The notes beneath the pieces were generated by a model. The model was given only the letters and a program-made list of their open reading frames with translations, searched no databases and had not been told where the DNA came from. 64,000 nucleotides of DNA from Hippophae tibetana (Eukaryota > Streptophyta > Magnoliopsida > Rosales > Elaeagnaceae). The stretch spans positions 21,837,501 through 21,901,500 of the forward strand of contig CM072806.1 in assembly GCA_037013495.1 (NCBI GenBank), given 5' to 3'. Position numbers and translations under genes: made by a program. Shown in pieces: positions 1 through 12,100 of the stretch. The stretch's first letter is position 1. Each line of letters opens with the position of its first letter.

Positions 1-436
1 ACTTCTTTATATTATCCCCAATAGTAAGTTTCTTTTCTTGATTCGGTTGATGTTGTTATTTTGATTATTGGAAACTTGGTGGTGGTAAGGTTGGTAATTA
101 AATTGTTTACAATTGTGATTGTTGTTCCATAAAAAATAGGGTGGTTTCATCAACTTGGATTATATGTGTTGGAATAAGGGTTCCTTTGGTGATTTTGATT
201 ATCCACATAGTTCACAACACCATTTTCGGTTACATTTAGTTAATAATTATCGGTTATGAATCTGTAGTAGTTTCCCCATGGTTGAACCACGTTTCTTATT
301 TTTTTTAACATTTTTTCAAAAATATATTTAACTTAAAAAATTAAATGTTAACTTAATTCTTGTTTTATTATATTATTTAAAATATTGACATTAATTTTTA
401 TTTTTTAAATATTTAACACATATTTTTAAGTAAAAT

Positions 437-660
437 AAAAAATATAAAGTAAAAATAAATAAAATTCAATTTAATTATACAAAATATTATGTGTTTTATT
501 ATTAAAATTGTATTTTTCTACGTAATTATATATAGCAATTTTGATATTATAATAATCATTCTCTGGCTTTATCGGTTACGATTATTTTTGAAGAAGAATC
601 GTCAAATTTTTACAGATAACCACAATTTCAGTTATCTATGGTTAAGATGTATATCCCTAA
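437..660 (+). repeat. Dispersed repeat, copy 1
   Basis: This AT-rich segment is similar to 53300-53563 in the same orientation. Both pass from a run of short A-rich words through an ATTTAATTTAATTA-like stretch to a shared block around TTACGATTATTTTTGAA (about 578 here, 53475 in the other copy), followed by a related AACCACAATTT/AACGATGGTTT segment. The two copies are diverged. No coding potential or terminal structure was seen, so the class is unknown. The flanking DNA from 1 to 1060 holds nothing else I can identify. Confidence 0.55.
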
Positions 661-1061
661 ATGAGAGTTAGGATCATCATTAGCTAGTCCTCAAAATTGA
701 TTCACCTGTACCATTTGAATAACACCTAGCTTGAATTCAAAATTGTTAACATTGATGTTTAGTCTACTTATAGATGATTGAGTTCCATTCACTTATAGGA
801 TAGTAAAATCTCTTAGAGATTTGAGGACTCCAACTGTTTGTTGATCATTATTTTTTACCATTATTCCTTGTTGATAATGGGTAGTCTTTCTCTTTCTAAT
901 CATTTTAGAGTTCTTTCTATCTTGGGATGAAAAGATTCAAGAGTATCATCTGTCAACCTGGACATACAATAGAAACACTAAAACAAAAATTAAAAGGTTC
1001 AAACTAGTATAATAACATTCATTATTGATATCCTATACAAATTGATTAAATTTTTTGAATA

Positions 1062-1650
1062 ATGGCACCAAAAACTTGACAGCTAACCATAAGTGTACGG
1101 ATCGTGCAAGTAATATAGTGTATTTTAAGTACGGATCTCAATCCATGAAGAGTTTAATTACTTTGTCATTGAGTTACAATTTGAATATCAATCATATTAT
1201 TTGGACTATGGAAATATAAGTTGCATAAAATTATTAAGTTAATGACTAAATTAACGAAGAAACAAATATCATAGAAAGATCTTGGAACCTTAATTCGCTA
1301 ATTTCTTACACATATAAATGACTAAATATCTCTGATATAATTGCTATAATAATCATAAAATTAATTACATCTAACCTAGCACATGATTCCTCTATTGAGC
1401 AAATTATATTCCATATAATAAATAATCAGATCACACTCTCATGCAAATCAAATTAAATACTATTCATTAGGTTTGTAATTATCGATCTCATGTATATGAT
1501 TCACACAGCTATAACTAGAAACATCATGATATCATTTAATCATAACAAGCAATCAAATGGATGAGAGGATATTATGTTACATAGGTAAAAAAAGATGATG
1601 ATCGAGATTTAAGTTTGCTTTTAATGATTTCTTTTCCACCCCTAGAAACA
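1062..1650 (-). repeat. Diverged LTR related to family A
   Basis: The order of short conserved blocks matches the reverse-orientation family A LTR at 55534-56878. Shared blocks include CAAGTAATATA near the start, CTAACCTAGCA (about 1373), ATCACACTCTCATG (about 1430), ACTATTCATTA-like and ATCTCATGTATATGATTC-like words, and a final stretch about ATTTAATCA. Divergence is much greater than among the other A copies, so this is an older relative or a different subfamily. Exact ends and a target duplication were not found. Confidence 0.5.
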
Positions 1651-1777
1651 ATGTAAAATTATTAATATCTTTAAAAAAATGTCATGTAATTGACATACAT
1701 TAAGAATCTCCAATTAATTAGAGAATAATGGTCAATTTTGCAAAATTGGTACCAATTAGTCCAATAAAGGTATTTGG

Positions 1778-2349
1778 TAAGAGTGGCAATTCATGTAGAC
1801 TAGGTTAGTTTGAGTAAGCTCGAATTAGCTCAACATAAATTGATCTAACTCAACTCAAATTGAATTTAATTAGAGTTAGCGAAAGTGAGCTGAACCCAAA
1901 CGAAACATGAATGGATTGGCTTAAACTAGCTCGAATTATTAATTATATTCTTTTAATTAGTTGAAATTTTTTTATAAATCATTTTTTTAATTATATTAAA
2001 GTTCATTAGTACAAATATCATTGCATGAAACAATAAAAATGAGAGAAATAATGTTACAAAAACTAGTCAATTATGAAAAAAACACTCATTAACATTCAAA
2101 CATTAATATTTAAAATAATCTATACCATATTTCAAACTTCATCGATTTAAAGCCATACTATCATACACAACATTTTAGATACGTATCATGAAATCACAAC
2201 AGTTTTAATTTTATTTTGGGCTAACGGATTGACTCAAATCTAACTTGAATTAGCTTGATTTTTTTAAGTTATTTGAATTGGTCCAAATAATTTAATTTGA
2301 TTCGAGTTCAATTCGATCAATCGAGCTATGACATAAATTGTCACCCCTA
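1778..2349. mobile_element. hAT-like MITE or non-autonomous hAT element
   Basis: The ends form an imperfect terminal inverted repeat: TAAGAGTGGCAATTCATGT on the left, and the complement of the right end reads TAGGGGTGACAATTTATGT. Further in, both arms carry GAGCT/CTCGAATT-type words that continue the inverted similarity. The element is flanked by an 8-bp near-duplication, GTATTTGG (1770-1777) and GTATTTGA (2350-2357). Eight-bp duplications and a (C/T)AGGGGTG-type end are typical of hAT elements. At 572 bp with no open frame it would be non-autonomous. The class is inferred from duplication length and end sequence only. Confidence 0.7.
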
Positions 2350-2357
2350 GTATTTGA

Positions 2358-2974
2358 TATATCTCAATAAAGAATATGAATAAAACTGGTATCAAAATAA
2401 AAATATAGATAATCCAAAAATACTAAATCAACAATATTACATAATATAAATAATAATAAAAAGTTATATAGTTAGATGTGTTGTAATAAGAAATAGCTTA
2501 ATTACATGATAGAGAAAAATTATGATTTTTTTAAAGTAAGGATACTACAAGGTAAGAAAGTCTAATAAAATATATAAAAATATATTAATTATTTATCATT
2601 TTATTAGAATTTATTTTATAAAATTATTTAATATTAAAGTAATATATAAAAATATTAAATAAATATGTATTATAATAAAAGAAAATAAAATAATTAAATA
2701 ACTAAATTGAAAAAAAGATAATGTTATATATTTTTGTAAAATAAATTAACATATTTATAAATATAATACGTGTAAAAATTTATGAAAAAGTTGCGTGTGC
2801 CTTCCAAATAAAGTGATGAAAGGACGATGTTAGTATTAGGCTATACAACACTAACATATATGACATATTGTTATAATTACTAACATAATCATTTCTGTTC
2901 TCGTATCGATCCCTAATTAGAAGAGGTTCTCCGACACCGTTTCGTTTCTAGTGCCGAGAAGTTTAAAAGAAAAC
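2358..2974. other. AT-rich intergenic stretch upstream of BRE
   Basis: Almost pure A/T-rich DNA up to about 2880, then a shift to mixed composition as the BRE promoter begins. No gene, repeat boundary or RNA structure was recognised. Confidence 0.5.
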
Positions 2975-2982
2975 TGGGCCCA
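2975..2982 (+). promoter_or_regulatory. Site II-like TGGGCCCA promoter element of BRE
   Basis: The palindrome TGGGCCCA lies about 190 bp upstream of the BRE start codon. GGGCCCA (site II/TCP-type) elements are common in promoters of plant housekeeping and cell-cycle genes and often pair with a telo-box. A telo-box AAACCCTAA occurs at 3264-3272 just inside intron 1, so the classical pairing is present. No convincing TATA box was found, consistent with a TATA-less housekeeping promoter. Function is inferred. Confidence 0.45.
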
Positions 2983-3173
2983 TATCGTATTATATCGTCG
3001 TTTCGACACGCCCTCTACCATTTTCCTTGTTTTATTTGGGGTTAGCTTAGCTTAGCTTTCGTAAGTTATTAAACAGTGCTGTGCTGTGTACAATCCCTGA
3101 TCCAAATATATATAGTGAGCATTTGAGTTTCCCGCTGATCGTGATTCGTGGACTGGTCAGCTAGCGAAGAAGC

Positions 3174-6100
3174 ATGTCCGCCGAGAATGTCCCTCCTCTG
3201 ATCGCTGCTCAGCTCCATTACCTTCGCAACCATTTTCCTCTCTCTGTTAAGGTAATCCTCTTTAAACCCTAACTCTTTGTCCTCTTTTTTCTTTCGTGTG
3301 TTTACTTTAGTTCCCCGATTAAGAACTCGGCTCAAATGTTCGCTTTCCTTTTTTAATCGTTTTTTTCAAACGTAGTATCAAAAATCAATCCGCTTTACAT
3401 TGTTACTTTTAAATAAATTTGCTTCACAGATTGAGCAGATGTGGTCCAGTTGCAAATTCTCTCCCAGAATTGTTGATCGTTTCACTTTAGTAATCCCTTA
3501 CTGCCTAGATTATCTCAAATGTGAGGATAATTCTGATTCGATTTATCAGTTTTGACTTGTTAGCATATATTTTAGCTGATTTTAGGAGACTTATAATTTG
3601 TTCTAGGGGATATTATATATGATGCGGAGTTTCCATTGTCTGCTCCTGATGTTATCTTTGGTGCCGAGGATGAAAAATTTCATCCATTTCTTCTCACAAG
3701 TGGTGGAGAAGGGGATTTGATGTCTTCCAGGAACTTACTGAGTGATTGGAACAGCAAAGATCCTGCTCGGTTAACGGCTCTTCTTCAACATCTAAGGTAG
3801 GGATTTCCCAGTTATATTATCTTTTGGTTGGTCAACTTTCCACAAGGCATTCTGGGTGTTGGACTATAAGCGTGAATAATTTATTGAATTATTATTATTA
3901 TTTGGTTGGGTAGAGAGCGATACATGGCCTACCAGAGGAAGCGGGTTGAGGCAGTTGATGATGATAGATTGAAGTTCGAAATTAGCACAATTGTGTTTAG
4001 GGAGGTAATTTTTGAATTCATGCCAAATTTTCTTGCTTATAGTGAACCACCTTGCAAGTTGAATGAAGAAACTATGTGAATTCATATATAAATTAATAAC
4101 TTGTACTAAATTTTTATTGTCATTTCTCTTTCTTTTATGCAAATGGTCTTGACTCTGAGGTACTAACTAGGATATTCACATTTTGCTTTGACTTCGTTGG
4201 GTGTGCGTTTGTACAATTTCATGTACACATTGAAAATGATTTAAGGGGTGGAAGATCAAAATGCATTTAATTTTGTATTATATTATGTTCTTTTTCTTTT
4301 TTGGCCAAACCTAAATCTGAAATTGCTCGTTAGACTTAGAAGAGTTAACAAACAATGCAACATGGTTTTTCTTTTTGTCTAACAAAATGGTTTGTCTTTT
4401 CACTGAGATTTGGCAGAACATCAGGATCCTGATGTCTCATCCGGATGAGTGAAAATGGAATATGAAAGTGATGTTATAAAGTCAATGGGGCAGAAGGGTT
4501 CCGTCCTAAGCAATTTGTTACAATGAATCACGAAATTTTCTTCTATACTTGTAGTTGGTTGCATTAAATCCTGTTTGTCCTTACAACGTGGAGCAGGTAG
4601 TTGATTGTATTAAATCCTGTTTTTGTTCCACAGGGAATTGAAATGTATATGAGTTCCAGTGTTGACAAGGTAATATATCAAAGGCTCGTGTACTTTTATG
4701 TGATTGATTATGAGCAGGTTTTTGTCCATCACAACTAGCTTTTGACTATACATTATGGTTCCTATGCCTTTGAATTTTAGCGTAGTCAGAGGAGGTAAAG
4801 TTTGCAGTGCCTTTAATGGACATGAACATAAATAAGATGGTTCCTGGATGCCCTTGGAGAGTTCCTCAGAAGATATACTTACAGGTTATTTAACTTAATT
4901 TAATCCCCTTCTTTTCTCTGAATTCCTTGTTCCTCAATTTTATTTTTAGTTGTAATTGAAATGTTTATGATGGCTTAGGCTATATATCGTGTTGGGAAAA
5001 AATATGCTACTGGTACTTCAGCGCCTAGGCTAAAATTAGTTTCCACTTCAGAGTTGAAGTCTCTATTTTCCATTGAAGACGTCAAGCTTCCTTCATGGTT
5101 GGATGGGATGTAGGTCAATTGTTTGTTTTCGTTCTATATTACTAATCTATCTCTATGTATCCACTTTATTGTTAGCCTCTGATCTGATTTTATTTGTTCA
5201 TCCCTTAGGTGCATGGCGGAATATCTTCCCCATCTTGAAGAAACTCTTGAGAAACAGGTTAGACATTGTATGTGATGAGATTATACCTTTCCATTTTGTC
5301 ATTCAAATGTTCTGTCAGTAAGCCTTGTTTTGTCTTGTTTTAAGGTATTGGAAGCGGTTTCTTTAATTGATGTCCGAAGATGCTTTATTGAGGCATTAGT
5401 TCCTCTCTTTGGAAGGCCTTTGGAAGCCGATCCAGTACGTGTTTTCATTTCTCATGTTGTGATCATTGGAAGAGCTTTTTTGGGTGGTTAGATCTTATTT
5501 GTGGACTATAATTTGTTTTTGACAGATCTTTTGCAGAAAGGCAACCCTTATTGCTGTGTCTGGAGTATTCACATTTTTGGTCTGTATGATCATCACTAGA
5601 CATGTCTATGGGCTCTAATTGATCAAAGCATGTAAATTTTAGATTAATGATTTATTGGATACTATTATCCTTCCTTACAAATCATGTGTTTTGAGATTTA
5701 TTACATCCATCAACCCTGCTTCACTATGCTCTCTCTCTACTTCTTCTTCTTTTTTTTTCCTGTTCAACTTGTTCATAGTGAAAAATTTACGAGAAAAAAA
5801 TTAAAAAACTTGTTCATAGTAAATTTATTTTTCTTTTTTTAATCCAGAAATGTTTATCTTTATCTGTTGCACTGTTTTATATTCAATTCCAAACTTTCAA
5901 ACTTCTTGATTTTTGTTGTGCAGATTCACTTTTTCATTCCGGACCAGTTTCCAAAGCAGCAGCCAGTTCTAATGCTTCAGAGTTCTCAGGTAATGATATT
6001 TCCTTTTTCCAATTTGCAAAATTCCAATGCCTCCATGTCTGTTTTTATTCCAATCACTTATCATGTAACTGCATTATGATTTATCTGTACCTTGTCTCAT

Positions 6101-9100
6101 ACTTCTTGTTTTGATGAATGAGTCCCCAATAAGCTGAATCCTTTGTAGTGTTAGTTACACCATTTAAGTGGCAACTGGTATGTACTCTGTGGGAAGTAAA
6201 TTGACTTTGAAATGCTCCTTTGCTGTTTGGTTTTATTAGTATTGTCTGAATCTTGCTATTAGAGATGGAGTGGTGAAGTTTGATGTGGTTTTTCCTCCCA
6301 TCTTACAAGCTTTTATTATTATTTTTTGGTTGCTGGAGTCACCTTTCCAAAATTTGAAGGCTGGGTCAACTGCAGTTTTTTAATCATGCTTTTAATCTAA
6401 ATATTTATTTTCTTCTTCAAGAAATGTTCTGGTATAGGAACATATAAGATCTGCAACAACGAAAATCAGCAAGCTAAGGAATGGCTACAATGACCAATTC
6501 CTGTGAATTGATTGAAACCAGAGAGAAAACTCTTGATACAAGACCATACCAAAATCAATAATAATGCCTCACTGTCAGCTACTCCTACTCAAATAGCTAT
6601 CAAGTTGTTAACAAAATGTGATTGTTTTTGTATAATGGTTTGATAACAAAATAATAAAATGACATAATGAGAATAAAACAACTAAAACTTGTAAATGACA
6701 ATCTTTAAAACAAAATGACATTGAGCTCTAATTTCCAAAACAGAAGCTGCTGTATCAATCGTCCCCTCCTTGTGAAAAGGGATTTGTCCCAGAATTCCAC
6801 CTTCAAAATGGGAAGGTCATCAGGTGGAAAGTACTCATAGATGTCAGAAACACTGAAAGTGCAGGATATCTTCATTTCTAGTGGTAGGTCAATGACATAA
6901 GCATTATTGTTGATCTTCTTAGCAATTCGAAAAGGACCATGTTTCTTTGGTTGTAGTTTGCATGAGTTCCAGCAGGAATTTTGAAAGGATTTAAATAGAT
7001 CATAACGAGGTCCCCCTCCTCAAAGACCTTCCTGCGATGCTTGTCAATAGCCAACTTATATTTTGAGTGAATCTGCTCAAGCTGGGCGCTAATGTCTTGT
7101 TGAAATTGGTGATAAGTGGTTGTAGTTTTGCTAGCTGCCTTGCTTTGAGCTGTTGGACGTTCCACTAGATCAACAGTGAAATTGGGAGTTTTGCTGCATA
7201 CAATAGCAAAAGGAGAAAGACCAGTGGTAGTGCTGACAATACTGTTATATGCAAATAGGTAAAGCCAAATCCCATTGCCTAGGCTTACCTTCAACAGTAC
7301 TCCGCAACATACTACCCAAGGTTCTGTTTATAACTTCTATTTGACCATCAGTCTGATGATGGTATGCACTAATAAATTTTAATTGTCAAAACGTTTCCAT
7401 AATTCTCTTTGAAAGTGGTTGGCGAACTTGACGTCCCTATCTGACGTAATGGATCAAGACAGTTCACGTAGCCTTACCACCTCCTCGAAGAATAAAGCAG
7501 CTACTAAGATTGCATCAGCAGTCCTACAGGGAATAAAATGAGACATCTTGGAAAATCTATCCACAACAACTATAATGGAGTCATGTCTTTGAGTTTTGGG
7601 AAGGCTAAGGACCAAATCCATGATGATGTCTTCCCAAATGCTTTTTTGAATTGGAAGGTGGCTATATAACCCGGTGTTTTGCGTGTGACCCTTAAGCTTG
7701 CCAATTGGTACACCTATTGACAAATTTTATAATGTTCCTTCTCATATGAGGCCAATGGTATCTATCTTCCAAAAGAGCTATAGCATGTAATTCTCAAATA
7801 AGATCCTCTCTTAATGAAGTTTAGGGACACAACTGATTGTTCTTAAAGAGAAATCCTTGTTGTATATGGAAGTCTCCCGTGCTGCCCATTTGGGAACATT
7901 GTTACCATAAATCAGCAAAATTTTCATTAGTAGAATACCGTGAAGGAAGGCAATCAAAACCGGTGATTGAAGTCTTGAGGACCACTGGTAAGTGAACTCT
8001 TCTATTGAGGGCATCTGCAACCAAGTTTTGCTTGCCTGATTTGTGTTTCATCACAAAGGCAAAATATTGAAGAAAGAACAACCACTTGAGATGTAGTCTA
8101 CTAGGATTCTTTTGTGAAGCAAGGCTTGGTGGTCGTTGTGCAGGATGAAATCTCTATAAAGAAATTAGGGCTCCCAATACTTCAAAGATCTCACAATGGC
8201 ATAAAACTCTTGCTGAAAAGCAGACCAATTTTGCCTAGTGGTGTTGAATTTCTTACTAAGATATTCTACTAGTGTTTGTTCTTGTAGTAACGCTATTCCA
8301 TTGCCCAACTTTGATGCATAGGTCTCAACTTCAAAGGCCTTTTTGACATTGCGAAATGCCAATACTGGAGCTGAACTAAGTTTTATTTTGATTAGTTGAA
8401 AAGCTCTCTCTTGGTCTTCACCCCACTTATACTTCCATGCTTTAAGATGCTTTAAGAAAATTTGTGATGGGAGTGGCAATAGTACTAAACCCTTTATGAA
8501 TCTTCGGTAAAAAGTAGCTAAGCCAATGAAGCTTCTACCTTGCACATTTGAAGGAGTTGGCCAATTGGTAATTGCTTGCACTTTCCTTTCATGTAGCTGA
8601 TGCAAATGATTGTTAGTGTCCTTACTATAGGCAAGTATATCGTCAAATAAACTACAGTACACTTACCAGTAAAAGGTTTCAAAACCTTATTCATCAATCA
8701 CATGATTGTGCTTGGGGCATTGCAAAGCCCAAAAGGGATGACTTACCACTCATATAACTCCTCTCTCGTTTTAAAAGCGGTTTTTCACTCATCTTGAGGT
8801 CGAATTCGGATCTGGTAGTGGCCACTTTTTAGGTTCAATTTAAAAAACACAATTGAACCCTCTAGTTTATCAAGTTTTTCCTCCAGTGTTGGAATAGAAA
8901 ATTGATATTTAGTAGTTATTTTAATGATGGCTTGATTATCCACACACGTTCTCCAACTACCATCTTTCTTTGGAACTAACAAAGCCAGTACTGGGCATGG
9001 ATTGAGGTTAATCCTTAGCAGTTTTGTACTCAATAACTCATCCAATATGCCTTGTGAGCTCAATCTATAGTGTGGTAAATATGGAAGACTAGCCCTAGAC

Positions 9101-12100
9101 AGCAAGTCTATTTGATGCTGTACATCCCTCATAGGAGGAAGCTCAGATGGTAACTCTGTGGGGGTGATGTCTTCAAATTGTGTTAGCAATTTCTGGAATA
9201 CTGTAAGTAAACAATTTTTTTCTCTTGAACTCTTTTGAATAAGTAATATCATAATTGTTGGGTTGAATCTCAATTTCTCTTTCTAATTCTGGGCCGATAA
9301 AGTGAGAAACAACTACTTATTGTCAACCACTTGCTTGGTTGTTGGGTCTTGCTCTTGAATTGGAACTAAAACTTTTCTCCTACTCTTCCAAATGAAAGAG
9401 TAGCTATTCTGTTGTAAATTGGTGTTGAAAAGTGTCAAGGTCAAAGGTTAAGGCCTAAAGGTCTTCCCAAAGAAAACAAACTCTCTTAAAGTTGTATTAT
9501 TTTTATTCTTCTCTTCATTTCTTGATACAGATACATATATATATATATATACACAATTGTTATCACTAATATATAGCTAAAAGACACTAATATAAAGATG
9601 GAAGTCACCTTGAAAATTAGGAAACTAAGCTCTTGAAATCAGGGGCTGATTCCACCCTGAAAATCCGGAAATTACCTTCTGAAAATCAGGGACTGCTTAG
9701 GAATCAATCATATGCCTAGATTGATTTCCTACACTCCCCCTTAAGCTAGGCGATGTATGTTTTTCAAACCAAGTGCTACACTTAACTCTTCAATTTTCTC
9801 ATGGATGAAGTGTCTAGCTATATCGATCATAGTGGACTAGAACTCTTTTTACTCCTTGAATTAAAGGTTAACATTCAACACTCCCCCACAAGTTGGATCT
9901 AGAAGGTTTATAGATATAAGCTTGGTATATGATGACATCTCAAAAAGGATTACAGATCTCGATGCTAACTAGCCTGAAGATTGGGATGATGAAGAAAATG
10001 GTGAATTGACAGCACCAACCATTGCAATATGATAAGAAGGCAGCGTTTAATGAGGTTGAAATAATATTGGGAGTGGAAAATGATATTGAGATGGAATTGA
10101 ATTTTTCCATGATAGAAGAGGCTACCCCCAACATTTCCTAGCCGATGTGGACCTCTCCTTCACCACAAGACTCCCCCTTCACATTAGGCAAGTAGAAGCC
10201 GTTGGAGAGATTTAATCCATTATCGCCAAGGCCTTGGATCTATCTATGTGCCTTGAAAAATATCTTCAACTTAAGCTTGAAGCTTCTGATAAGGAGCTGA
10301 AGATGAGGACTATTGAAAAAAAAAGATTTAACCACCAAATCTGAGTGGAGCTATGTAGTTGAATCTCCTGCAGCTCGGAGGGTGGCCACCCAATCTGAGT
10401 AGAACAATGCAGTTGAATCTTCTGCAGCTCGGAGGGTGGCCATTAAAACTAAGTGGAGCAATGCAATTGAATTTCCTCCAGCTCGAAGGGTGGTCATTGA
10501 AACTAAGTGGAGCAATGCAGTTGAATTTCCTGTAGCTCGAAAGGTGGATATATCCAGTTGAATCTGCTATAGACCAAATAAGTAACATTGAGACATATAG
10601 ATGTCATAAAGGCCAATTAGATTCAGAGACGTCTTCTCTAGTCACAGAACTTCAATTTTAGGATGAGAAGCTTATTGGAAGAAACCGAACGATCCCTTCG
10701 GTCGAAATCATTCTCATGGATAATTTTCCTAAAATGGAAAAGCTTGATGCTTTACCAAATACAGAAAATGGAAGTCACTGCATTGATGTTTGATCTATCT
10801 ATGGTCATTCTGATAGTGTAGAAAATTCTTTGAATGCTGAACTTGATGCTTGATTCAAAAGACAACAGAATTGGAATAGAAATTAAAGAAATTTGGTTTG
10901 AAATCGCTCTGATAAAGTGCCAAATGTACCTTGAGACATCATAGACTATGCTGTTGGTGTGGATAAGAGCGTTGGGAATTTTTTCCATAATTTTGGTGGA
11001 CCTCAAAATAGGGGGCATTCCATAACCTGGCTGGTTAGGTGGATAACTTGCTGGAATAGGCTGTTGACCAGCAGTACCATATCCCTGTTGGCCCATTAGA
11101 GTTTGTGGAGTTGAATCCATTCACTGAACCTGACTTCACATTTCCTGCACTTTGGACATCTCTGATATATGTGGTATCTTATGAATAACAAGGCAGAGCT
11201 TCAGAACCATAAGAAACAGGTGGCTGAAGGGAATAAGGTTGGTGCTGTCCAAATATAGGAATTGTGTTGATGCCTGAACAGTGTCCCCAGCCATGCTGTC
11301 TTCCATATTCATTTGATCATTATTATTCGCAGAAGCAGAACCAAAATTAAATGCAGGAATAGGACTGCCAAATACAGGTTGTGTGGGAGCAGAAGCCGAG
11401 GATGATGTGAATGAGAAAATGGAATTTGAGGATGCACCATTGGACGATCCAAATACCATAGGTGCACTGTTCATAGTTATAGCAGAAGTTGTAGAGGAAC
11501 CTCCAAGAGAAAAAAAATGCAATAGCACTAGATGTGGTGGATCTGCCAAAAGAAAACTCAGTTGATGGAGATGTAGAATTAAACGTTGAACCAAATATGG
11601 GAGACTTTATTGGCTACCAATTAGACAGGCTGGGAGTCACCCCACTCCTGGAGCTAACAGGCACCCCACTGTTGGAGCCACCTCAAATGATGGGGATGAT
11701 AAACTAGAACAAAAAACTTGAATGGGTGTGCTCATCATAATGAAAATAACCACCACTATTATTCATGTAATGAAGATCATCAAGTAGTTCATATGGAAGA
11801 AGATAATAAATTGTCAGATGATGTGTTACAACATGGGAATAAGCTTGAGCCTTCGAGGAAAAATGCAGTTGGCTAAGGCACTAGGTCTACAACCTAGACA
11901 GATTTTCATTTTGGTTCCAAAATAGGAGAGCTAGGTGGAAGACCAAGCAATTAGAAAAAGATTATCATGTCTTGAAGAAGTAGAAACCTGAGAATGATTG
12001 TCATGGAGTAATAAAGGATGTGATAATAGCTCTGAAATTGTGAGACAGATTCACATAAGCCAGTGAATAATGGCAAGAAAGGAAGGCCATTGATGAGGAG

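Noticed and set aside
3069-4142. Antisense ORFs of 88 and 92 codons over BRE exons 1-4
   Set aside because: They run across exons and introns of BRE on the opposite strand with no domain; shadows of a real gene.
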